From Parapedobacter sp035556095 (lineage in GTDB: Bacteria > Bacteroidota > Bacteroidia > Sphingobacteriales > Sphingobacteriaceae), in the NCBI RefSeq assembly GCF_035556095.1, contig NZ_DATMFT010000011.1, positions 62,001 to 126,000 of the forward strand: a DNA stretch of 64,000 nt. Direction: 5' to 3'. Positions 25,629 to 35,375 of the stretch are shown here, one piece after another. The notes below the pieces were generated by a model, which saw only the letters and a program-made list of their open reading frames with translations, had not been told where the DNA came from and made no database searches. Within the stretch, counting starts at the first letter, position 1. Each line of letters begins with the position of its first letter. Made by a program: the position numbers and the translations under genes.

Positions 25629-26703
25629 TTTGGCGGTAAATATGCCTCATCACTAGAACCAAACAGATAAGGACGCCCCCTAGGAAACCACCGATGATAA
25701 TGGCCTTCGCCTTCCCTATTCGGTCACTTTCCAATGGGAGTATGGGCTTATCTAATACCTGAATAACCGGCTTTTCATTTCGTAGCGTTATTTTCGCAAG
25801 CTCTTGATTTTTAACTAATTCGGTCAATATCGCGGTATTAGCCTGAACATCCACGGCACGTAGCTGCGATCCCACGCGGAGGCTCTGAAATGCCCTGTTG
25901 GGGTTTGGATTAGCGTCTGCGGCAGCAGCCACTCCGCTGATAGCATCATTAAGCTCCTGACGCACGGAGTCTACTTGGTGTGTGAGTATAGCTAAATTCT
26001 CTTTGGCTTTCCGCGTTCTTGTTTCGATATAAAAATTGGATGCGTTCTCAATTAGTGTTTCAACGAAAGCTTTCGAAAATTTCGGGTCTGGAGATTCCAT
26101 CTCGATGGCGATGATGTTGATTTTTTTGTCCGGTTTGCCGATAACCAGATTACGCGCCAAAATCAATTTGTAGAATTCGGCCATCAAGCTGTCTTGTAGA
26201 TATACCCCGGTAGTGTCCTTGAATTGAATACCCGTCAAAGACGCTTTTTCTCTCCATTTCTCCCTAAATTTATTATATTCAATATACCGATTCACCAGTA
26301 AATCCCGCTCGCCGTCAATGACTACTTCCGTAAGCAACGTTTTATCCAACATCGATCTTGACTTGAGGAATTCAATAATATTATCTCCCTCGAAAAAGCC
26401 ACCCGAGCTGCTTATTCCCCCAAGATTAAATCCAAATTGAGCAGCGATGCTAGCCGCTGCGCCTAAGCCCCCACCCGAGTTACTTTGGTCCTCTAGGATA
26501 AAGCTCAATTTAGCGGTATAGTTAATTTCCTTAGTTAATGAATATAATAGTCCGATACCACTAGAGAATACTACAACAATTAATATGACTAACCATTTTG
26601 TCAATAAATACCTCAACAAACCGTGTGTCTTTACAATCAATTCTCTAAGACTGATTTGACTCGCCTGCCGTTGGATTATTCTAGCGTTCTCGTTTTCTGT
26701 CAT
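25606..26703 (-). CDS. Wzz/GumC-like polysaccharide chain-length determinant
   Basis: This 365-residue inner-membrane polysaccharide co-polymerase has TM1 at about 37-57 (KWLVILIVVVFSSGIGLLYS). The periplasmic region carries the coiled-coil helix ENLAILTHQVDSVRQELNDA. A Pro-rich segment precedes TM2 at about 333-353 (AIIIGGFLGGVLICLVLVMR). It sets polymer length in Wzy-dependent pathways. No Wzc-type tyrosine-kinase domain is fused, so a separate kinase would be needed. It follows the SLBB export gene by 15 bp and is last in the locus. Its 3' end overlaps ribBA by 23 bp. Confidence 0.87.
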   Translation of the reverse strand: MTENENARIIQRQASQISLRELIVKTHGLLRYLLTKWLVILIVVVFSSGIGLLYSLTKEINYTAKLSFILEDQSNSGGGLGAAASIAAQFGFNLGGISSSGGFFEGDNIIEFLKSRSMLDKTLLTEVVIDGERDLLVNRYIEYNKFREKWREKASLTGIQFKDTTGVYLQDSLMAEFYKLILARNLVIGKPDKKINIIAIEMESPDPKFSKAFVETLIENASNFYIETRTRKAKENLAILTHQVDSVRQELNDAISGVAAAADANPNPNRAFQSLRVGSQLRAVDVQANTAILTELVKNQELAKITLRNEKPVIQVLDKPILPLESDRIGKAKAIIIGGFLGGVLICLVLVMRHIYRQIMDGDPA

Positions 26704-26718
26704 CTGTGAAAAGGTTGA

Positions 26719-29220
26719 TTAACGGAATATCGTCACAATTATTGCTGCCAGCGAAGCTATACCCGTACCAAATCCTAACCACTGTTGAGCACCGATTGGG
26801 GGTTTGATTTCTTTCTGCGGCACAAAAATCTCTGCCCCCGGTTTGATAGGCGGATAATTATTGAAAAACAAAAAGCGGTTCGTGCTTTTCACCGATCCGT
26901 TGGCGTATAATACATACACACTTTTACGCAAGGCTCGCGATGAAAATCCCCCGGCTTGCGAAATGTATTGTTTGAAACCTTTGGAAGGCGAGTACACAGC
27001 CGTCGATGGTGCCAAAACTTCTCCCGATACCTTTACCGTTTGTAATTCTTTAGGTACGTGGATTACATCACCGTCTTCCAAAATCAAATCACCCCGATAG
27101 CCCGGCTTCATAATAATGCGTTCGAGGTTTATTCCCACAAGATTATTATCAAAGCTTTTGTCGATATTCAGTTTATTAAAAATTGACACATCACTTTGTA
27201 ACTGTTGCAACGCAAGTAATCGGTCATATTCCTCCTGCTTCTTTCGCTCGCGATTAGCAGCTTCTGTTCCCGCTTCGGCCGCAACCGTCCCAGTGTCCGT
27301 CAACCCACCCCGTTTCAACGAGGCCCCATCTACATAGGCAAGTGGTGTAAGACCTCCTGCACGTTTGATAAGGTCCGAAATACGCTCATCTTTCCGATGA
27401 ATAGTATATAATCCTGGATAAAGCACTTCGCCCACGATACGAATCGTCTTTTGCGTTTCATAACCAGTTGATGTGCGGACCACTACCCGATCAAATGGCA
27501 TCAACACAAAATCCTCCTCCCGTTTACTTAGCCCCATATCGGCATCTACCTGAAAGATTTCGGCAATATGGGCCGATTGAGACATCACGTCCGCATTTGT
27601 TACCCGCCGCGATATCTCAATCCGGCTACCCGATGCACTCTCCCGGAATCCACCTGCCCGCACAATTAAGTCTTTCAAAGTCATTCCCTCAGAAAAGGCG
27701 AAATGACCAGGCGAACGAACCTCGCCGTCGATATCCACGGTATAAGCTTCCCTCAATTCGAAAATTGAAGATATGTTGACAACGTCCTCACGCTTTAACT
27801 CAATATCAGGTTCGATACCCGCCATAATCGCAGCAACATCGAACGATAAGTGTTCATGCTGTAAATCATCTTGCAATCGCAAGATACTGCCCCGATTCAC
27901 AAAGGCGTCCTCTTTCAGTCCCTCGGCTTTTTTAATGAGCATTGATAGCGTTAATCCGGGACTGAGTTCATACTCGCCCGGACGAAATACCGCACCTTCA
28001 ATCGTTACCCTGTTCTCGAATCGATTTAAAATACGTTCCACAACATAACTATCCCCTCCTTGAGGCTCATAGTGAGCATATTGACTGCTCAACAGGTCTT
28101 CAATACGCTGCTCAGTATCGGTTCGCTTGGTAACTTTGATCCTGGCGGTATAAGCTTCCTCAGTGAATCCACCCGCATAGGTCAACAACTTATCAAACGT
28201 TTCACCTTGCTTTAGTTCAAATATGGCCGGTCGCTTTACTTCCCCATTCACTCTTACCCTATTTTCATAGGGTGGAACCATCAATACATCCTGATCTTCC
28301 AAACGGATGTTCTGGCTAAAATTACCTGAAATTAAGAAATCATAGATATCCAGTTGGGCAATCTCCTCGCCGTTACGAATCAGTCTAATATTCCTGAACG
28401 AGCCATCCTCAGAAGGTCCCCCCGAATAGTAAAGTGCATTGAACACTGTAGCTACAGACGGCAAAGTATACGTACCCGGTTTAACAATTTCACCGGTTAG
28501 AATTACCTTGATACTCCGTATGTCCCCCAACGTAATGTTCACTTTGGTGGCACCTGTACGGACAGCACTATATACGGAAGACAGTTCGCTCTTGATGCGT
28601 ACCGTAGCGTGCTCGATGGTCATACCGGCAACATGTACGATACCCACGTAAGGGATATTAATCGTTCCCTCGGGGGTAATAGTCAGCGAATAGTTTTCTT
28701 CAGACTGCCCATAAATATCAACTAAGATTTGGTCCCCTGGTCCGAGCACATAATTCCTAGGGGTAGCCAGACGTAAGTTGGGCTCAAACAAGGCGGGTGC
28801 ACTTTGAAAAAGCGACGCTCCAAAGACCTTCAACCTCCTTTCGTCGGGCGTATGGGATGAGGGCGGCATCGGAGTAGCCAAGGTATCTACAAATCGACGT
28901 TCCGGGCGATATTCCGAAGTGTGGCTAGTAGGTGTTTCCTCGATTGGTAACGAATTCAGCGCTGTTATTCTCGCACGCAATTTATCCACTTCTGATGCCG
29001 GCATTCCACGTTGAAGCGCCGCCTGTGTTAATTCTTCCTCAGACAGCCCCATCGCCTCTGCCTGCCGCAAATACACCAAAACTTGTTCATCGGATAAATC
29101 ATCAACGCGTACTTGAGAAAGGTCACTCGAACTTGCGGGCTGAGCAAAAACTCCATGACTTAAACTGAGGGCGAAGCTCCATATAATACATAAGAAATAA
29201 CGTGCGACCTTATAATTCAT
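26719..29220 (-). CDS. Wza-like SLBB polysaccharide export protein
   Basis: This 833-residue protein has a signal peptide (MNYKVARYFLCIIWSFALSL, cleavage near VFAQ). A Bacteroidota-type N-terminal helix module follows (DLSDEQVLVYLRQAEAMGLS), then the Poly_export domain (VLGPGDQILVDIYGQSEENY). Six SLBB repeats begin at GEIVKPGTY, GEVKRPAIF, GAVFRPGEY, GEVRSPGHF, GEVLYPGLY and GEVLAPSTA. A C-terminal membrane helix ends in IASLAAIIVTIFR. It should form the outer-membrane or trans-envelope channel for the polysaccharide. The longest frame starts at 29283, but a -7 element covers that site, so ATG 29220 is used (29226 is an alternative). Confidence 0.9.
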   Translation of the reverse strand: MNYKVARYFLCIIWSFALSLSHGVFAQPASSSDLSQVRVDDLSDEQVLVYLRQAEAMGLSEEELTQAALQRGMPASEVDKLRARITALNSLPIEETPTSHTSEYRPERRFVDTLATPMPPSSHTPDERRLKVFGASLFQSAPALFEPNLRLATPRNYVLGPGDQILVDIYGQSEENYSLTITPEGTINIPYVGIVHVAGMTIEHATVRIKSELSSVYSAVRTGATKVNITLGDIRSIKVILTGEIVKPGTYTLPSVATVFNALYYSGGPSEDGSFRNIRLIRNGEEIAQLDIYDFLISGNFSQNIRLEDQDVLMVPPYENRVRVNGEVKRPAIFELKQGETFDKLLTYAGGFTEEAYTARIKVTKRTDTEQRIEDLLSSQYAHYEPQGGDSYVVERILNRFENRVTIEGAVFRPGEYELSPGLTLSMLIKKAEGLKEDAFVNRGSILRLQDDLQHEHLSFDVAAIMAGIEPDIELKREDVVNISSIFELREAYTVDIDGEVRSPGHFAFSEGMTLKDLIVRAGGFRESASGSRIEISRRVTNADVMSQSAHIAEIFQVDADMGLSKREEDFVLMPFDRVVVRTSTGYETQKTIRIVGEVLYPGLYTIHRKDERISDLIKRAGGLTPLAYVDGASLKRGGLTDTGTVAAEAGTEAANRERKKQEEYDRLLALQQLQSDVSIFNKLNIDKSFDNNLVGINLERIIMKPGYRGDLILEDGDVIHVPKELQTVKVSGEVLAPSTAVYSPSKGFKQYISQAGGFSSRALRKSVYVLYANGSVKSTNRFLFFNNYPPIKPGAEIFVPQKEIKPPIGAQQWLGFGTGIASLAAIIVTIFR

Positions 29221-29282
29221 TAGCATATTACCTTGTTTCAAACTCAAGCTAAACTGGCATTTATCGTTGTCCTCTCCAAGCA

Positions 29283-29290
29283 CAAAGATA
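29283..29290 (-). promoter_or_regulatory. -7 promoter element of the SLBB-wzz genes
   Basis: The minus strand reads TATCTTTG, 62 bp upstream of ATG 29220. No good -33 is visible at the expected distance. It suggests the export genes can be transcribed apart from the glycosyltransferase genes upstream. Confidence 0.4.
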
Positions 29291-29458
29291 ATTTAATAAA
29301 ATTAGATTCTCCCCTTGGGTTTCCGATTGTTCTAGAACTGGTACATCAATCCGAGTTCGACCGCATTACAAATCGCAGTTTCCTTTTTTCATTGTTGACG
29401 CATTTCGCTTAATTATAATATTGGCATTCATCATTTGGATGATTAACGTAACAAACGA

Positions 29459-30607
29459 TTACCTACCACGAACGGATGCTATTTCTACTTGGTATCTTTC
29501 AATAACCCGTTCTACCGAAAACTCGGCTACCATCTTTTCCCGCCCGGAATTTCCCATCATCCGTCTTTTACATTCCGATAACCTCAAAAACTTCTCCAAT
29601 TGTTGGATGAGGCTTGCAACATTTTTCACCTCACATAGAAATCCCGTCACGCCATCATCGACAAGCTCCTTGCAGCCTGCAATGTCACTGGCTATTATCG
29701 GCTTCGCTAACGAAGCACTTTCCTGCAAGACGGTCGACATCCCTTCTCTATACGATGGCAGTACGACGCAATCCGCTTGGAGCACATATGGCCTAACATC
29801 ATCCGTATGTCCCAAATACTCGACGATGTCATCTTTTACCCATTTCATCAATTCCTCTTTCCGCACCGCGGCCGGGTTATCCACATTTAAATATCCCAGT
29901 ATTTGAAAGCATACGTTGCGATGGTGCTGACGGATATAAGCCGCTGCCTCTACGTATTCCTTAATACCCTTATCATACAATAACCGTCCAACAAATAAAA
30001 ATCGCAGCACTTCCGATTCCGAAGTGTTTTGATTTAACTGGAGCGCTGGGTTAAAACGTCCATGGCAATCCACCCCTTCTCCGGGAATCAACGAAACTTT
30101 GTGTGCATCAACCAGTCGATAGCGAAAGAAATAATCCCTGTCGTCTTGATTCAAAAACCACGCTTGCGTAACCCTACTTAAGGCTAATCTATACAACCTT
30201 CTTACCACCCAAGTGACTAGTCCACTGTTGATGAAAGCATAGCCCAACCCGGTGATGACCGCGATCGTGGGAATACCTAATCGCGATGCCGCAAGCGAGC
30301 TATAGATATTTGGTTTAATGGTATACTGAAAAATCAAATCGGGTCTTTCATTTTGATAAATCGACTTGAACTCATAGTAGAGCCGGATATCATCAATCGG
30401 ATTGAGACCTTTACGCGATAACTCCTTAAGTAAGATGACCCGAACGCCCAATGATTTAAGTGTAACCACGTCATCATCCGGTGGCGCTAACAACAACACC
30501 TCACACCCCGCATCACGTAGTGCCACGATAACATCAATACGAAATCGAACAAAACTCCAGGCAGTGTTTGATACAAGGCAAATCTTTACGGCTGTCATAC
30601 ACTTCAT
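29459..30607 (-). CDS. Glycosyltransferase family 4
   Basis: This 382-residue GT-B enzyme has an N-terminal Rossmann domain (KICLVSNTAWSFVRFRIDVI; AVITGLGYAFINSG). The nucleotide-sugar domain contains LRFLFVGRLLYDKGIKEYVE and the GT4 E-x7-E motif in LPSYREGMSTVLQESASLAKP. It resembles enzymes that add GalNAc or Fuc4NAc-type sugars to capsule repeat units, but the sugar cannot be read. Its ATG overlaps the TGA of the upstream GT32 gene (ATGA). Confidence 0.87.
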   Translation of the reverse strand: MKCMTAVKICLVSNTAWSFVRFRIDVIVALRDAGCEVLLLAPPDDDVVTLKSLGVRVILLKELSRKGLNPIDDIRLYYEFKSIYQNERPDLIFQYTIKPNIYSSLAASRLGIPTIAVITGLGYAFINSGLVTWVVRRLYRLALSRVTQAWFLNQDDRDYFFRYRLVDAHKVSLIPGEGVDCHGRFNPALQLNQNTSESEVLRFLFVGRLLYDKGIKEYVEAAAYIRQHHRNVCFQILGYLNVDNPAAVRKEELMKWVKDDIVEYLGHTDDVRPYVLQADCVVLPSYREGMSTVLQESASLAKPIIASDIAGCKELVDDGVTGFLCEVKNVASLIQQLEKFLRLSECKRRMMGNSGREKMVAEFSVERVIERYQVEIASVRGR

Positions 30608-31344
30608 TCAGTTATCCATCTCCTCATCAAACGCATAAACCGGTTATGGCCACGCTGTCCAAATAAAATCACCAACAACCTATGCATATAAAACTTAAAT
30701 GCCAGCCACCTTGTTTTTTTTACCCATCCCCCATCAAAATGATGGATACAAAAGGTCTCATCGTTAACAGCGTAATGTTGGGTAAAAGCATTTTTAGGGG
30801 AGAAAAAATAAAATGGAAATATATTAATCCCATCATAGGCCTCATTCATCTCCGCGCGTCCTGTTGTAACACCGAATTGAGATTTCAAAACATCAGCAAT
30901 CAGTAGTGGCACAGTTTTCATAGTTAGCGTTCTGTCATCTTTGATGAAATGCTTGTCCTGATACGCGTCTAAGCAAGTTTTGATCCAAGGCATTCCAGGC
31001 TCCGCCCCGATCACTGCTCCTTCGATATAACCATTAATGTCATACCCTATAAAAGACCGGTTAATGAGCAAGGGGTCAAATGTTTTCAGTACCTCTACAT
31101 CTACATCCAAATAAATTCCCCCAAATCGATACAACGCGTAAAAGCGAATATAATCAGCCGCAAATGCATATTTTTTTTGGTTATACGCTTCCATAACCCA
31201 AGGCACTTTCGGTGCCCGTGTGAGGTCCCATCGGCAAAACTCATATCCAGTCAAATTCTTTTTCCAGCTCGTGAGACATCGCTCAACCAATTCTGGATAA
31301 GGATCGTCGCTTAACCAACAATAATGGATCACCCTGGGAATCAT
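30604..31344 (-). CDS. Glycosyltransferase family 32 (DXD-type)
   Basis: This 246-residue enzyme opens with IPRVIHYCWLSDDPYPELV and carries the GT32 donor motif YALYRFGGIYLDVDVE, with the metal-binding D-x-D at residues 80-82. The end of the domain reads HHFDGGWVKK. GT32 members transfer hexoses, often mannose or galactose, onto polysaccharide repeat units in the cytoplasm. It is coupled by a 4-bp overlap to the next GT4 gene. Confidence 0.85.
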   Translation of the reverse strand: MIPRVIHYCWLSDDPYPELVERCLTSWKKNLTGYEFCRWDLTRAPKVPWVMEAYNQKKYAFAADYIRFYALYRFGGIYLDVDVEVLKTFDPLLINRSFIGYDINGYIEGAVIGAEPGMPWIKTCLDAYQDKHFIKDDRTLTMKTVPLLIADVLKSQFGVTTGRAEMNEAYDGINIFPFYFFSPKNAFTQHYAVNDETFCIHHFDGGWVKKTRWLAFKFYMHRLLVILFGQRGHNRFMRLMRRWITE

Positions 31345-31395
31345 AGTTCTTCTATAATATCGTAAGCAACTTAGAAATCAACCGCCCTATTCGTC

Positions 31396-32469
31396 CTAAA
31401 GAATTGAATAAGGCCTGACTAACTCTATATCAATCATCTTAAAACCATAGTAAAGTAAAAACATCATAGAAACAAATCGAATAAGCAAACCTAAATTACG
31501 CTCATTGGCATCATCTTCCATGATACAAAAAACATAGGGCATAACGAAAACAATAACCGTAAACAATAATGAGGACAACCGTTGCATAATAGCAAACGAG
31601 ATAAATGTCAGGTTGATGAACGAACCTAAAGACAGTGCAACAAAAAAAAGATCTATAGCTCGTTCATTGTAAAACTCCAATAATTTACTTCTGTAAAAAT
31701 AAATTACCAGCATAAAAATCTGTGCAATTGCAGATAACATATACCCCCCTCTCCCAAATTCCTCTTGCTGCACGTAACCAGCTAATGTAGGGGGTAAGCC
31801 CCCTAACGTAAATAAAAACATAACTGGATCAAAAAAGCTTACGATAAACCCTACAATTGGCAAAATCAAATAAAACAAATGATTTCGGATTAGCGCGTAA
31901 AACAAATAAAACAGCGGTACAATGAGTATCGAACTGTGGATAAAAGTAGCAAAGAAGATGAACGCCGCAGACCATATGTATTTTTTTTCTGCTAACAAAC
32001 ATATCACCCAAAGGCCCACTGCAGCCGAAAGCGCGTAACGAATTTGTGTAAAATCCCTATAGAGGTAAAAAAAACATAGGTAAATTAAGACCGAAAGAAA
32101 AGGCATCGGACTGTATTTAAAGATCAATGTGAAATTAACCAAGCCCGTTAGCAAGGCCATCACTATAAATACTACGTAGATATCACCACCTAAGGTAAAC
32201 ACTAACTTGTTAAACAGTAAATACCCACGTTCCATCGTTTCCGGGTAATTTCCCCTTAGCAAATCGGACCACGCATACTCGCCCGCCAATTGGAATGCAT
32301 CTTGGTAAGCAATACCATCATTATCGACTCCCAATGACCGCAATCCTACGAAAGCGATTAATAGCAAGCAAAGCGGCACATAAGCAAAAAGCCTGATATA
32401 CTGTGACTGTATGAAGTCAAAGACCGTAAACAAAAAAGTAACGAAGAAAAGTAGGTAATAAACTAACAT
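31396..32469 (-). CDS. EpsG-family membrane protein, putative O-unit polymerase
   Basis: This 357-residue protein has about ten membrane helices, starting LVYYLLFFVTFLFTVFDFI. The EpsG features LRSLGVDNDGIAYQDAF near the N-terminus and YLYRDFTQIRYALSAAVGLW in the middle are visible. In capsule loci with Wzx, Wzz and Wza proteins, EpsG proteins serve as the Wzy-type polymerase that joins repeat units in the periplasm. The start is ATG 32469, overlapping the upstream stop (ATGA); the longer frame uses a GTG one codon earlier. Confidence 0.82.
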   Translation of the reverse strand: MLVYYLLFFVTFLFTVFDFIQSQYIRLFAYVPLCLLLIAFVGLRSLGVDNDGIAYQDAFQLAGEYAWSDLLRGNYPETMERGYLLFNKLVFTLGGDIYVVFIVMALLTGLVNFTLIFKYSPMPFLSVLIYLCFFYLYRDFTQIRYALSAAVGLWVICLLAEKKYIWSAAFIFFATFIHSSILIVPLFYLFYALIRNHLFYLILPIVGFIVSFFDPVMFLFTLGGLPPTLAGYVQQEEFGRGGYMLSAIAQIFMLVIYFYRSKLLEFYNERAIDLFFVALSLGSFINLTFISFAIMQRLSSLLFTVIVFVMPYVFCIMEDDANERNLGLLIRFVSMMFLLYYGFKMIDIELVRPYSIL

Positions 32470-33383
32470 CACTCGTGCGACCGGCTCAATGACTTATAAA
32501 ATTTTAACACTACCATTGTAGGATACATGATGTAAGACCAACACGTGCCAATAGCTTTTCTATTTTCCATAAACGAAACCTGCCTATCATAAACTGCGAA
32601 TCTCCAATAATTCAATGCGGCCTTGAACCGTTGAATCTTCGTCAATCCGGGCAGTTTCGCCATTTCTGCATAGTACAGGCAAGCCCCTTTAGGGCTGTTC
32701 TGTCGGAGCTTAACGGATGTATCCGTAATCCCCCCCGGTAAGTATTCACAGACATAAATGCCTTTATTGAAAAACCGCATCACATAATTAAGCGCTATAC
32801 GGTTCCAAACCAATGCATCTGCGCAAAATCGCTCGCCACGAAAAGATGGGTATCGGAATTTTGCAATAATACTGGTTCGAACAACTTCCGCTCGATCCCC
32901 TTTGTAGCCTAACTTAAATCGGTAGTCTATGGCAGATACATCGAGCACGTCGTAATCTACATCACCGCCGATTACCCGACCATCTTGATGCACACGCAAT
33001 CCACATACACCCGCGAACCGATCGGCATCTGGTCGCGCAAGCACGGCATTCCACTGCTCAGCTACAATGGAAAGTGCGTCGGGCGTTAAGGTATCGTCGC
33101 TATCGACAATAAAAAATAATTCACCATTCGCCAACTCCACGCCCTTATTTATAGCTACATGTTTCCCCGCATTCTCTTGGAAATGATACCGGACTGGAAT
33201 CACGCCCTCAACGATAAAACCAGCAACTTCCTCACCCGTACCGTCTGTACTGCCATCATCCACAATTATCCATTCAAAACGGCGATAAGCTTGCTGTTTG
33301 ATACTATTGTACAATGGAAGCAAGTAGGGTTTCCTATTATAGGCAGGTGTAAACAACGTAATAAACGGGCTAGCCTTTTCCAT
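32469..33383 (-). CDS. Glycosyltransferase family 2
   Basis: This 304-residue GT-A enzyme has the family signature FITLFTPAYNRKPYLLPLYN, the nucleotide-binding IIVDDGSTDGTGE and the D-x-D-like FFIVDSDDTLTPDA (about 95). The C-terminal 100 residues are variable and define an acceptor that cannot be read. It overlaps the EpsG gene by the shared ATGA and follows another GT2 gene by 7 bp. Confidence 0.88.
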   Translation of the reverse strand: MEKASPFITLFTPAYNRKPYLLPLYNSIKQQAYRRFEWIIVDDGSTDGTGEEVAGFIVEGVIPVRYHFQENAGKHVAINKGVELANGELFFIVDSDDTLTPDALSIVAEQWNAVLARPDADRFAGVCGLRVHQDGRVIGGDVDYDVLDVSAIDYRFKLGYKGDRAEVVRTSIIAKFRYPSFRGERFCADALVWNRIALNYVMRFFNKGIYVCEYLPGGITDTSVKLRQNSPKGACLYYAEMAKLPGLTKIQRFKAALNYWRFAVYDRQVSFMENRKAIGTCWSYIMYPTMVVLKFYKSLSRSHE

Positions 33384-33390
33384 CCTAACT

Positions 33391-34308
33391 TTATGAAACG
33401 GGTCTCCGCAACAGTGTCTTCACTAGTAAGACCCCTCTTTTGTCTCCCAAGGTAAATTTATTTTCCAGCAAAATCAATAGCCGTTGAATGAGGTTTGCTT
33501 CCATAGCATAGCGGAAATAATTTTGAAACAACCTTTGTTGCGACGCGTTTAACGAATCTTTATATCGATTATAAAACGCCCTATTCGCTTCGTAATGCGT
33601 TCGACTGATTACGGGTTTGGACCGTACAAAAAAAGACAAAATTCGTTGAAATAAGCCGAGATCTTGGTTTCCAGTAACATTGGACTCGTGTTGACGATAC
33701 AGGGTGAGCACTTCGTCGAGGTAAACCAGTTTCCCAAATACCACTGCACCCAACGTTAGCAGGTGATCGTGCATGGCAACCGTCTCTGGAAACGGTTTCA
33801 ATTTCTCTAGCAACGCCCTGTTGATGATCATGGCACAACCTTGCATCCCCGAATTTAGAAAGAGCGTACTCCGCAATGAGGTCGGGTGAATCCGGGTTGA
33901 TAATTGCCGCACTACCTGGCTGCCCACATACAAATAAGAATTGGCATAAGCCGCCGCGGCACCGCCATCGATCGAAATAGTTTCAACCATTTTGGCGACT
34001 TTATCACGTAGCCAGATATCGTCTTGATCGCAAAACATACATAAATCCGTGTTTACATGATCCAGTAAGTGGAGGAAATTACGAGTGGCGCCCAACCCAG
34101 TTATGCCGTCATCCAACAAGGCAATTCGTGCGTCCTGCCGCATATACTTATCGATTATGGTTAAGGTTCGGTCGGTCGAGCCATCATCGTGCACCAACAA
34201 CCGCCAATACGGATATGTCTGCCCAATTAGCGAATCAAGCTGCTCCCGCAGGTGCGCCTCGCCGTTATAAGTGGCCATGACAATCGTTATTTCCACATGG
34301 TCAGTCAC
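33391..34308 (-). CDS. Glycosyltransferase family 2, rhamnosyltransferase-like
   Basis: This GT2 enzyme of about 305 residues shows ITIVMATYNGEAHLREQLDS, VHDDGSTDRTL and the D-x-D-type MFCDQDDIWL. The last block is typical of RfbF/WbbL-like rhamnosyltransferases, so rhamnose is plausible but unproven. There is no ATG at the 5' end: the frame opens with TTG (34314) or GTG (34308), and the first ATG would remove half of the first strand. GTG is preferred here. The start lies inside the 3' end of the upstream GT4 gene. Confidence 0.85.
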   Translation of the reverse strand: MTDHVEITIVMATYNGEAHLREQLDSLIGQTYPYWRLLVHDDGSTDRTLTIIDKYMRQDARIALLDDGITGLGATRNFLHLLDHVNTDLCMFCDQDDIWLRDKVAKMVETISIDGGAAAAYANSYLYVGSQVVRQLSTRIHPTSLRSTLFLNSGMQGCAMIINRALLEKLKPFPETVAMHDHLLTLGAVVFGKLVYLDEVLTLYRQHESNVTGNQDLGLFQRILSFFVRSKPVISRTHYEANRAFYNRYKDSLNASQQRLFQNYFRYAMEANLIQRLLILLENKFTLGDKRGVLLVKTLLRRPVS

Positions 34309-35365
34309 AGGCAATCAGTTGGGCAAAATTCACCGCACGGACGTCATGGATATAGCGTCCCATCAGTAGTCGGTTGTGTTCACTCTTTCTAGCAGGCAAA
34401 TTTGCGGAAAAATCGGTATATCGAAGATATTCGTATCCCATTTCTTCAAAATCACCAATCTTTGGCGTCAATACGATGGGTATAATACCGGCCTGCAAGT
34501 ACTCTACTAGCTTTGTGGGGCAAGAGACGCGATTGATTACCATATCCTCGCGCAAAACAAACCCATAGTGGGCGATTCTGTAATAATGCTGGAGCTCTTG
34601 TGGTGCAACTGTAATTACTGAAAGGCGTTTATCAGTTGCCATTCCAATCGCAGCCACCCGACGTAACATGGCTTCGCGCTGGCCAGTCAGGATCCAAAAC
34701 CTCATCCTGCTCCCACGATGCTGGCTGATAAGGGATAACATCAGTTCGATATTTTGCCACGACTGAAGATTACCGCTATATACGACATTCACTATTTCGC
34801 CGGTATCCGATTCACCACCGGTACTCACGTCCGAATCTATTCCAATATGACTGGGCAGAATCGGATAAGTCATCGCCGGACCGCTCCATCGGGGATACTT
34901 TTCCCGAAAATGGCCGGTCATAGCGTCTGAAACGGAAATCAATTTGTCTACTCGACGGAACACTATTCGTTCTGCTATTCCGTACATCCTGCTTTTCACT
35001 TTACTGCCGGCAAATCGACTTTCTTCCGGCACCACGCCGTGTGCATCCAATATTACAGAGGTATGCCGGGGGATCGCCGATAGAAATGGAAGTAACGGCA
35101 GTACATTAATCACCGAATGAAAATAACAAATATCCGCCTGCCTAAACAGGCTATTGATAAAAGTGGCGTGGGCCACAGAATTGCATCGGTACTGTATAGC
35201 GTTTTCTCCGAGCTGCCGTCGCTCCTTGATCCAAAATCGACGGTGCGACACAAATAAGTATACTCGCCGATGTACCGCACAAAGCCGGTCGATGGCCATC
35301 ACCCGTTGCGACATGCCTTCGTGTTGCGTCTTCGTGTCCGGGTATTCCGCCAAAATCAACAGCAT
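34301..35365 (-). CDS. Glycosyltransferase, GT4-like (GT-B fold)
   Basis: This 354-residue GT-B type protein opens MLLILAEYPDTKTQHEGMSQ. It has a mid-protein domain boundary (IVNVVYSGNLQSWQNIELM) and a C-terminal donor region ending KLVEYLQAGIIPIVLTPKIGD in place of the common E-x7-E block. The family is clear at the fold level but the donor is unknown. It follows wecB by 10 bp and overlaps the next GT2 gene. Confidence 0.78.
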   Translation of the reverse strand: MLLILAEYPDTKTQHEGMSQRVMAIDRLCAVHRRVYLFVSHRRFWIKERRQLGENAIQYRCNSVAHATFINSLFRQADICYFHSVINVLPLLPFLSAIPRHTSVILDAHGVVPEESRFAGSKVKSRMYGIAERIVFRRVDKLISVSDAMTGHFREKYPRWSGPAMTYPILPSHIGIDSDVSTGGESDTGEIVNVVYSGNLQSWQNIELMLSLISQHRGSRMRFWILTGQREAMLRRVAAIGMATDKRLSVITVAPQELQHYYRIAHYGFVLREDMVINRVSCPTKLVEYLQAGIIPIVLTPKIGDFEEMGYEYLRYTDFSANLPARKSEHNRLLMGRYIHDVRAVNFAQLIACD

Positions 35366-35375
35366 CTTTGTCCCA

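Noticed and set aside
29221..29283. N-terminal extension of the SLBB export protein
   Set aside because: A TATCTTTG promoter element overlaps that start, and the signal peptide begins at 29220.
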